Assembly (NCBI RefSeq): GCF_046156175.1
Contig: NZ_JAYLVL010000002.1
Span: 496,001-560,000, forward strand
Reading direction: 5' to 3'
Source of the DNA: Lacisediminihabitans sp046156175
GTDB taxonomy: Bacteria > Actinomycetota > Actinomycetes > Actinomycetales > Microbacteriaceae
Length of the DNA: 64,000 nucleotides
Under the pieces are notes generated by a model. It was not told where the DNA came from. It searched no databases and saw nothing but the letters and a program-made list of their open reading frames with translations. Positions 58,102-64,000 of the stretch are shown here, one piece after another (within the stretch, counting starts at the first letter, position 1; the number at the start of each line of letters is the position of its first letter). Both the position numbers and the translations under genes were made by a program.

Positions 58102-59400
58102 CTACGCTTCGATGCCCGGCAGTGCCGAGGCACCGCTCATGAAGCGCTGCACATCGGGATCCACCCGGATGTCACTCGGCCGCAGCGGCCGCGAGAGGTA
58201 GAGGCCCTCGAGCTCCGTGAGACGGCTGAGCGCCACGTAGGTCTGACCGGCGCTGAAGGTGCCCGATCCGAGATCCACTATCGCGCGATCGTAGGTCTTG
58301 CCCTGGGACTTGTGGATGGTGACCGCCCACGCCAGTCGCAGCGGAAACTGGGTGAACTCGGCGACGATGTCTTTCTTCAGGGTCTTCGTCGATGCCGAAT
58401 AGGTGTATTTGAACTTCTCCCAGATGGCGGGCTGCACCTCATGCACCTCGCCATCGACCTCCACGAAGACGGTCGACGAGATCTTGGTGACGGTGCCCAC
58501 CGTGCCGTTCACCCAGCGCTGGCCGCCCTCACCGGCGGAATCGTTGCGCAGGAACATCACCCGCGCACCCACCTTGAGCTGCAGGGACTCGTCGGCGGGG
58601 AATGACCGCCCGCCGAACTCTCCCGAGACATCGGCCTTCGCCGTCTTGACGGCCCCGGGGAGCCGGGCGAGGGCTGCAGCATTGATGCGGTTGACGGTGT
58701 CGTTGCGGGTGGCGAGGGTGATCGTGCCATCCGTCGGCGCGGGACGGGCGCCCGTGTCATTGAGGCGCCCCGCGATCTCTGCGGTGACCATGCCGTGGCG
58801 CACCGCATTGAGCATGAACTTGAACTCGGCCTCATGCTGGCGATGGATGGTCGTCAGCTCGAAGATGCGCAGCTCGGTCTCCTGCCAGACCTTCGCGTCG
58901 AAGAACCACATCGAGCGGTACTGGTCGGTGAAGTAGGCGCGCTCGTCGGCATCGCCTGGCACCGGGGCGAGCTGATACGGGTCGCCGAACAGCACCACCT
59001 GCACGCCCCCGAACGCGGTGAACGGCTTCTGGCGCGCCTGGCGCAGGCTGCGATCGATGGCATCCACCAGGTCGGCATTGACCATGGACACCTCGTCGAT
59101 CACCAGCGTGTCGATGGTGTTGAGCAGCTTGCGCAACTCGGGCACCTGGTCGATCGCATGGTCGGCGATCACCCCGATCGGCAGGCGGAAGAGGGAGTGG
59201 ATGGTCTGCCCGCCCACGTTGAGCGCTGCCACACCGGTCGGGGCCGCGATCACCACCTGCTTCGCGGTGTTCCACGAGAGATGGTTGAGCAGCGTGGACT
59301 TGCCCGTGCCCGCGCGACCCGTGACGAAGATGTTCTCGCGGGTGTTCTCGATGAGTTCGAAGACGGCTGCCTGCTCGGCGGAGAGTGCGAATTCGGCCAC
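58102..59400 (-). CDS. Pif1/RecD-like helicase (AAA family)
   Basis: The 432-residue protein has Walker A (TGRAGTGKSTLL), Walker B (DTLVIDEVSMVNADLVDAID), motif III (VVLFGDPYQLAPV) and C-terminal superfamily 1B motifs (AVTIHKSQGKTYDRAIVDLG; YVALSRLTELEGLYL), as in Pif1-like 5'-3' helicases. GTG at 59400 with the strong GGGAGGAG site is preferred to ATG at 59421, which lies inside the ribosome site. Such helicases act in DNA repair or G-quadruplex removal. It has no operon partners. Confidence 0.85.
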   Translation of the reverse strand: MAEFALSAEQAAVFELIENTRENIFVTGRAGTGKSTLLNHLSWNTAKQVVIAAPTGVAALNVGGQTIHSLFRLPIGVIADHAIDQVPELRKLLNTIDTLVIDEVSMVNADLVDAIDRSLRQARQKPFTAFGGVQVVLFGDPYQLAPVPGDADERAYFTDQYRSMWFFDAKVWQETELRIFELTTIHRQHEAEFKFMLNAVRHGMVTAEIAGRLNDTGARPAPTDGTITLATRNDTVNRINAAALARLPGAVKTAKADVSGEFGGRSFPADESLQLKVGARVMFLRNDSAGEGGQRWVNGTVGTVTKISSTVFVEVDGEVHEVQPAIWEKFKYTYSASTKTLKKDIVAEFTQFPLRLAWAVTIHKSQGKTYDRAIVDLGSGTFSAGQTYVALSRLTELEGLYLSRPLRPSDIRVDPDVQRFMSGASALPGIEA

Positions 59401-59522
59401 GACACTCCTCCCTCCCGGCATCCGGACAGCACTCCAATCTACCGCCGCGGTCGCCTGTCGATCGGCGCGCGGCGCCCTCCTGTTGAGAAGCCGGGCACGG
59501 AAGCGCCACCTAGGATGTGGAG

Positions 59523-60491
59523 ATGCCGCCCCGAATTCTCGCCCGCTGGCTCATGCTGGTGGGGGTGCTCCTGCTGGCATTCCTCGGCACGGTCACGACC
59601 CTCAACCTCACGCTCTACAGCGCCTCGGGATTCGTCTCCTCCTACCTCTCCGCCGTCGCCCGGCACGATGTGGACGGCGCGCGCCGGATGCCCGGAGTCG
59701 CCGTCAGCCCGACGGGGACCGACGAGCTCCTCGCCCCCGCCGCGCTCGCCTCCCTCACCGACATCCACCTGGTGAAGGACACGGATGACGGCGGCGGGCG
59801 CCACACCGTCTTATACGGTTACACGATCGGGGGTACAGAGAGCACCTCATCCTTCGTCGTTGAGCACAGCGGCCAGCGCCTCGGAGTCTTCTCGGCGTGG
59901 CGCTTCGTCCAATCGCCGCAGAGCCTGCTGAGCGTCACCGTGAAGCACGGCAGTGGTGTGCGGGCCAACGGCGTGGCGCTGCCCCCCGTCACGCCCGACG
60001 TCGCTCATGCCTACCGTGTGCTCACTCCGAGCCGGGTGGTCTTGACGCACAACTCGACCTATCTCGAGTCGGTGAGGGTGGCGCCCCTCGTCGATCAACC
60101 GGCGAGCGTCACAGACGCGACTGTGGACATCCAGGCCAATCCGGTGTTCGTTCGCGAGGTGCAGAAGCAACTCGACAAGTTCCTCGCCGCCTGCACGACC
60201 CAGAAGGTGCTGTTGCCCACGGGGTGCCCGATGGGCACTCAGATCACCGACCGGCTGCAGGATGCTCCCACCTGGTCCATCGTGAGCTACCCGATCGTCA
60301 CGATCGCGCCCGGGACGAACCCGGGGAGTTGGCAGATACCCGAGACCGGGGGGCTCGCCCACCTCAAGGTGAAGGTGAGGTCGATCTTCGACGGAAGCCT
60401 CTCGACCTTCGACGACGACGTGCCGTTCACTGTGCGCTACGTCATCACCTTCGCGGGCGATGGCAGCCCGGTGATCACCGCCCAGTACTGA
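59523..60491 (+). CDS. hypothetical membrane-anchored protein
   Basis: The 322-residue protein has one N-terminal membrane helix (WLMLVGVLLLAFLGTVTTLN) then a long soluble, mostly beta part outside the cell, with a Cys pair (AACTTQ and PTGCPMG) that could form a disulfide. Similar proteins occur in Microbacteriaceae but no named family was recognised. ATG 59523 is favoured over GTG 59517 by AGG spacing. Confidence 0.65.
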   Translation: MPPRILARWLMLVGVLLLAFLGTVTTLNLTLYSASGFVSSYLSAVARHDVDGARRMPGVAVSPTGTDELLAPAALASLTDIHLVKDTDDGGGRHTVLYGYTIGGTESTSSFVVEHSGQRLGVFSAWRFVQSPQSLLSVTVKHGSGVRANGVALPPVTPDVAHAYRVLTPSRVVLTHNSTYLESVRVAPLVDQPASVTDATVDIQANPVFVREVQKQLDKFLAACTTQKVLLPTGCPMGTQITDRLQDAPTWSIVSYPIVTIAPGTNPGSWQIPETGGLAHLKVKVRSIFDGSLSTFDDDVPFTVRYVITFAGDGSPVITAQY

Positions 60492-60539
60492 GGCGGCCGG
60501 GGAGTCATCCGCCTCGCGCCGTGCAACCAGGGTCGGGCC

Positions 60540-62501
60540 TTAACGCCGGCCAGCCCGGTCGGCGAGCATCCGGTTGTATTCCATCAGCTCGGCATCGCCG
60601 TCCCGTTCGGCTTTGCGGTCGAGACGTTTCGCATCCTTCGCGTCGCTCTTCGACCACATGATCGCCACCGTGATGGCGAGGATGATCGTGGGAATCTCCC
60701 CCACGCTCCAGGCGATGCCGCCGCCGGTCTGCTGGTCCGCGATCGCGCTCACGCCCCACGCCCGACCCATGGCCCCGTACCAGTTGGCGAGCAGGAGTCC
60801 GGTGCCCGTGATGAGGGAGAGCCCGAAGAACGCGTGGAAGGCCATCGTGCCGAGCAGCACGAGCAGACGCATCGGGTAGGGCGCGCGATAGGGAAGCGGA
60901 TCGACGCCGATCAGGGCCTGCACGAACAGATAGCCGGTGATCAGGAAGTGCACGATCATCCAGGTGTGCCCGATGTGGTCGGTCGTGGCCCAACTGAACA
61001 GCGGTGTGTAGTAGAACACCCAGAGCGAGACCACGAACAGTGCGGCCGCCACTATCGGGTTGGACAGCACCGCGGATGCCCGCGAGTGCACGAACAGCAT
61101 GATCCACTCCCGCGCACCGCGGCTGCCATCCGAACGCTTGGCGATCGCCCGGAGGGCCAGGGTGATGGGAGCGGCGGGCACGAGCAGCACCGGGATCATC
61201 ATGCCGAGCAGCATGTGCCCGAGCATGTGCACGCTGAACAGATACTTCTCGTAAACGTTGATTCCTCCGTTGGTCACCCAGAACAAGAGGGCGAGCCCGG
61301 CGAGCCAGACGACGAGCCGATGCACCGGCCACTTGTCACCGCGGCGGTGCAGCCTCACCACGCCGGCGATGTAGAAGAACGCCAGGAAGGCGATGAGCAG
61401 CACCCAGAGGATGTCGAAGTTCCACGTGGTGAAGTAGCGCGAGAAGGTGAGCTCGGGCGGCAGGGGTGCCTGAGTCAGGATCCAGGCCGGACTCGTGAGG
61501 GTGGCATCCTGCGACACGGGAGTCGCTGTCTTCGCCAGAGCGGCCGCGACTCCGGAGGCCAGTCCCATGAATCCGAGCTCCGCGGCGATGAGCCACCAGA
61601 AGAACCGGTCGCCGCTGTTGACCGAGGACTGCATCTTCGCCACCAGGAACCGCCGCTGCCCGAGCCCGAAGAGCCCAAGGGCGAGAAGCGCGAAGATCTT
61701 GACGAGGACGAGGATGCCGTAGGGCGTGAGCAGTTGGGTGATCGTGCCGACGCGCAGGGCCGCATTCACGTAGCCCGAGGCGGCGACCACGACGAAGCAG
61801 ATGATGGCAAGCGTCGAATAGCGGGAGATGATCGGCCCGATCCGCCCACCCTCGAGGGTCTTGCGGATGAACACGATGGTCACGAGCCCGCCAAGCCAGA
61901 TCGCCGCGAAGACCACGTGGAGACCGAGGGAGGTGACGGCCGCGTCGTGACCGGCGGCATCCGCCGAGTGCCCCTGCAGGGCCTGGGGTACCAGGCCGAC
62001 TGCCGTGAAGGCGGTGACGAAGACGAGCATCGTGCGGTTGCGCACGGCGAAGCACAGCACCGTGACCACGGCGGCCACGAGGGTGCTCGCGAGCCAGGCC
62101 TGGCCGATCTCCTTGTTGGTGAGGAAGTCGCCGAGCACCCCGCCGAAGTTCGCGTCAAGGCTGATCGGCTTGGTGTAGAAGCTCATGAAGGTGAGGAAGC
62201 CGGTGACAGCGGACGCGATGGCCCAGAACCCGGCGGCTCCGGCGGCGATATCGAGCGTGCGGGCGAACTCGGGCCGGTCCGCGCTCATGGCGAAACACAG
62301 CAGCACGAGCGAGCCGAGCGTGACCGCGACACCCAGGTTGAACAGCATGGTCGCGATCGGCAGGCCGTAGCGCACGAGGGCTCCGGGATCGATCAGCCGG
62401 GGCGCGTCGGCGGCATGACCGAACGCCAGCGCGGCGAGCAGGGATGCGAAGGCAACGACCAGGAGCAGCGCTGGACCGGCGATTCTCACGATCCGTGGCA
62501 C
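60540..62501 (-). CDS. CopD-CtaG fusion, copper/cytochrome oxidase assembly membrane protein
   Basis: The 653-residue protein fuses a CopD-like domain (about residues 40-330; YGLPIATMLFNLGVAVTLGS; SLGLHVVFAAIWLGGLVTIV) with a C-terminal caa3-type CtaG domain (about 370-630; GINVYEKYLFSVHMLGHMLL; DHIGHTWMIVHFLITGYLFV; TMAFHAFFGLSLITGTGLLL), with many membrane helices and His/Met copper ligands. This fusion is widespread in actinobacteria and is linked to copper handling for cytochrome oxidase. Confidence 0.9.
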   Translation of the reverse strand: MPRIVRIAGPALLLVVAFASLLAALAFGHAADAPRLIDPGALVRYGLPIATMLFNLGVAVTLGSLVLLCFAMSADRPEFARTLDIAAGAAGFWAIASAVTGFLTFMSFYTKPISLDANFGGVLGDFLTNKEIGQAWLASTLVAAVVTVLCFAVRNRTMLVFVTAFTAVGLVPQALQGHSADAAGHDAAVTSLGLHVVFAAIWLGGLVTIVFIRKTLEGGRIGPIISRYSTLAIICFVVVAASGYVNAALRVGTITQLLTPYGILVLVKIFALLALGLFGLGQRRFLVAKMQSSVNSGDRFFWWLIAAELGFMGLASGVAAALAKTATPVSQDATLTSPAWILTQAPLPPELTFSRYFTTWNFDILWVLLIAFLAFFYIAGVVRLHRRGDKWPVHRLVVWLAGLALLFWVTNGGINVYEKYLFSVHMLGHMLLGMMIPVLLVPAAPITLALRAIAKRSDGSRGAREWIMLFVHSRASAVLSNPIVAAALFVVSLWVFYYTPLFSWATTDHIGHTWMIVHFLITGYLFVQALIGVDPLPYRAPYPMRLLVLLGTMAFHAFFGLSLITGTGLLLANWYGAMGRAWGVSAIADQQTGGGIAWSVGEIPTIILAITVAIMWSKSDAKDAKRLDRKAERDGDAELMEYNRMLADRAGRR

Positions 62502-62566
62502 GTTATCCAGCCTAGGCGAGCAAACTGGGCCTCCGCCCCGCTGGTGGGGCCCCGTCCTTAACGACC

Positions 62567-62602
62567 GAAGGGGATGCCGACCCTGAGGTCGGCATCCCCT
62601 TC
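62567..62602 (-). terminator. strong terminator after HU gene
   Basis: A perfect 16-base stem GAAGGGGATGCCGACC (62567-62582) / GGTCGGCATCCCCTTC (62587-62602) with loop CTGA lies 17 bases past the hup stop on the minus strand. The stem strength makes up for the lack of a long T-run. Confidence 0.82.
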
Positions 62603-62619
62603 GAGAGGAGAAGCGAAGA

Positions 62620-62907
62620 CTACTTTGCAGCGGCCTTGAGCTTGCTTCCGGCGCTGACCTTCACGCCGTAGCCCGCCTTGATCTGGATGGCCTCACCCGT
62701 GGACGGGTTGCGACCGGCACGAGCGGCACGGTGGGTGCGCTCGACCGCGAGCCAGCCCGGGATCGTGACCTTGGTGCCTTCGCCGACCGAAGTGGCGAGA
62801 GTGGAGAACAGGGCGTCGAGGACGCCGTTCACTGCAGCCTGGCTCTGGCCAGACTCAGCGGCAACTGCCGCGACGAGCTCGGTACGGTTTAGTGACTTGT
62901 CAGCCAT
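62620..62907 (-). CDS. hup: HU-family DNA-binding protein
   Basis: The 95-residue protein is a basic HU core with LNRTELVAAVAAESGQSQAA, KVTIPGWLAVERTHRAARAG and signature GRNPSTGE. The Lys/Ala-rich C-terminal tail of mycobacterial and streptomycete HupB is missing, so this is the short type. It binds DNA without strong sequence preference and shapes the nucleoid. AGGAGG lies seven bases before the ATG. It follows rpsN by 117 bases on the same strand. Confidence 0.95.
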   Translation of the reverse strand: MADKSLNRTELVAAVAAESGQSQAAVNGVLDALFSTLATSVGEGTKVTIPGWLAVERTHRAARAGRNPSTGEAIQIKAGYGVKVSAGSKLKAAAK

Positions 62908-63024
62908 TGAAGTCCTCCTCGGACGTTGTGCTTCTCAGAACATAGATTGCTGCTCGCGAGAACAGTTCTGTTGCTTGGATGGAACTGAGGTCTTGGGGCG
63001 TGTGTCCCCGCAACCGCCTGTAAT

Positions 63025-63330
63025 TTACCAGCTTGACTTGGTAATACCGGGCAATTCGCCCCGGTGAGCCATATCGCGGAAACGCACGCGGGAGACCCCG
63101 AACTGGCTGAGGAAACCACGCGGACGACCATCGATGGCGTCACGACCGCGAACGCGCACCGGAGAGGCGTCGCGCGGAAGCTTCTGCAGTCCGAGCCGAG
63201 CGGCTTCGCGCTCTGCATCGGAGGATGCGGGGTCGACGAGAGCCTTCTTCAGCTCGAGTCGCTTGGTCGCATAGCGCGCGACCACGATCTTGCGCTGCTC
63301 GTTGGCAGCGATCTTGCTCTTCTTCGCCAT
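63025..63330 (-). CDS. rpsN: 30S ribosomal protein S14, zinc-free form
   Basis: The 101-residue protein is long-type S14 (MAKKSKIAANEQRKIVVARY; ARLGLQKLPRDASPVRVRGR; GFLSQFGVSRVRFRDMAHRG) with no Cys pairs, so it does not bind zinc. It lies in the rpmB-rpmG-rpsN set common in Actinobacteria. Its ATG is two bases after the rpmG stop. Confidence 0.95.
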   Translation of the reverse strand: MAKKSKIAANEQRKIVVARYATKRLELKKALVDPASSDAEREAARLGLQKLPRDASPVRVRGRDAIDGRPRGFLSQFGVSRVRFRDMAHRGELPGITKSSW

Positions 63331-63332
63331 GG

Positions 63333-63500
63333 TTAGCGCTCCTCGCGGAATTCGACGTGCTTGCGGACTACCGGGTCGTACTTCTTCAGCACGAGGCGGT
63401 CGGGGTCGTTGCGGCGGTTCTTCTTGGTCACGTAGGTGTAACCGGTGCCGGCGGTGGAACGGAGCTTGATGATCGGACGGACGTCCTGCTGCTTTGCCAT
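63333..63500 (-). CDS. rpmG: 50S ribosomal protein L33, zinc-free form
   Basis: A 55-residue L33 reads MAKQQDVRPIIKLRSTAGTG then YTYVTKKNRRNDPDRLVLKK and KHVEFREER. The two CxxC zinc knuckles of standard L33 are absent. The TAATG overlap with rpmB and close spacing to rpsN show an operon. Confidence 0.93.
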   Translation of the reverse strand: MAKQQDVRPIIKLRSTAGTGYTYVTKKNRRNDPDRLVLKKYDPVVRKHVEFREER

Positions 63501-63736
63501 TAGATCTTCACCCCACGGCCCAGGATGTCCTTGACCACTGATTCGATGCCACGAGCGTCAATGACCTTGATGCCCTTGGCGCTGAGCGTCAGCGTGACGC
63601 TGCGCTTGAGCGACGGAACGTAGTACGTCTTCTTCTGCACGTTCGGGTCGAAGCGACGCTTCGTCCGGCGGTGCGAGTGCGAAATGTTGTGTCCGAAGCC
63701 GGGAACGGCTCCAGTCACCTGGCACACTGCGGCCAT
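63500..63736 (-). CDS. rpmB: 50S ribosomal protein L28
   Basis: The 78-residue protein begins MAAVCQVTGAVPGFGHNISH and has SHRRTKRRFDPNVQKKTYYV, typical of L28. The zinc-binding Cys pairs of C+ forms are reduced to one Cys, matching the zinc-free forms of L33 and S14 after it. ATG 63736 follows a GGAGGAAA-type site. First gene of the operon. Confidence 0.95.
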   Translation of the reverse strand: MAAVCQVTGAVPGFGHNISHSHRRTKRRFDPNVQKKTYYVPSLKRSVTLTLSAKGIKVIDARGIESVVKDILGRGVKI

Positions 63737-63866
63737 GGTTTTCCTCCGATTACCGTAGGGACGAGGTGTCCCTACCCAAGATTTCTTGTCGGCACACACA
63801 GCCCACCAAACGATCGCGGGGGGATTGTGTACAGGCCGCAGCGCAGAATGCGCGCAGCAGCGTCCT

Positions 63867-63895
63867 ATATTACGGATGCCGCCGGCTCTACGCAA
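63867..63895 (-). promoter_or_regulatory. promoter of rpmB-rpmG-rpsN
   Basis: On the minus strand TTGCGT (complement of 63890-63895), 17 bases, then TAATAT (complement of 63867-63872), a good housekeeping promoter about 130 bases before rpmB. No Zur-type palindrome was found near it. Confidence 0.65.
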
Positions 63896-63907
63896 GGCGA
63901 GACCGGC

Positions 63908-64000
63908 TCAGGAGCAGATCTTGCCGATCGATGTGAACTGGGCCTGCACGTCGGTGACGGCGATCTTGAGCTTGGTGGTGTCGGCGGAGGTCTTGCCGAT
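63908..64000 (-). CDS. C-terminal end of unidentified gene, cut by window edge
   Basis: A minus-strand frame open to the window edge ends with TGA at 63908-63910. The last 30 residues include LKIAVTDVQAQFTSIGKICS with a terminal Cys-Ser. It is too short to name; the helical, polar character suggests the end of a secreted or lipoprotein helix bundle, which is a guess. Confidence 0.5.
   Translation of the reverse strand: MGKTSADTTKLKIAVTDVQAQFTSIGKICS

Noticed and set aside
60834..62561. 575-codon plus-strand frame opposite the CopD-CtaG gene
   Set aside because: Very rich in Glu/Asp/Arg/Gly without any domain; mirror of the transmembrane protein.
62959..62969. AGAACAGTTCT palindrome upstream of hup as a LexA box
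   Set aside because: Actinobacterial SOS boxes need GAAC and GTTC halves separated by four bases with flanking TC/GA; the spacing here does not fit.
30..63895. tRNA, rRNA or riboswitch genes
   Set aside because: No cloverleaf-like block, rRNA sequence or known riboswitch core was seen; small structured RNAs cannot be excluded without a covariance search.

Overview
This 64 kb window is high-GC DNA from a motile actinobacterium, most likely of the family Microbacteriaceae. The signs are the base composition, the many ATGA/TGATG-coupled genes, GTG starts, a zinc-free L28-L33-S14 ribosomal set, actinobacterial GAF-ANTAR regulators and NgcEFG amino-sugar transport genes. No rRNA, tRNA, insertion sequence or CRISPR array was seen.

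Layout. 1-4.4 kb is loosely packed: AraC and HxlR regulators, a NAD(P)H-binding protein, a YCII protein and decayed gene pieces. 4.4-9.9 kb holds an inorganic-carbon (DAB) operon, dabB-dabA-PII-like-DUF6671, with a divergent winged-helix regulator. 9.9-14.5 kb has an M20 deacylase, a CYTH-CHAD protein and a proton-pumping rhodopsin divergent from a MarR regulator. 14.5-17.3 kb has a 16-bp tandem repeat and three GAF-domain regulators, two with ANTAR domains. 17.3-45.4 kb is an apparently near-complete flagellar and motor island. 45.4-55.3 kb carries a dienelactone-hydrolase-like gene and an amino-sugar locus: kinase, DUF5107, Gfo/Idh/MocA oxidoreductase, RpiR, SIS protein and NgcEFG. 55.3-64 kb holds a DinB-like protein, a heme/iron and probable copper group (DUF2470, DUF4383, Met/His-rich membrane protein, heme oxygenase, CopD-CtaG fusion), a Pif1-like helicase, HU, and S14/L33/L28.

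How the genes work together. The flagellar island reads as four units: flgBC-fliEFGHIJK-flgDE; flbD-motAB-fliMNOPQR-flhBA-FlhF-like-csrA; fliC then fliDS with a FliT-like gene; and flgN-flgKL-fliW. A shared element, TAAC-N15-GCCGATAG (one mismatch allowed), stands before flbD, flgB, fliC and flgN. It closely resembles sigma-28 promoters and fits control by the sigma factor encoded at 40868-41710. CsrA, FliW and two ACGGA sites in the fliC leader suggest flagellin-coupled translational control. The DAB operon should convert CO2 to bicarbonate using a cation gradient, and the rhodopsin 3.6 kb away makes such a gradient in light. The amino-sugar locus imports GlcNAc or chitobiose and phosphorylates it, but has no recognisable nagA or nagB here.

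Most worth following up are the DAB operon with its two accessory proteins, the rhodopsin/MarR promoter built on one palindrome, the FlhF-like protein without a P-loop, and the repeated flagellar promoter motifs.
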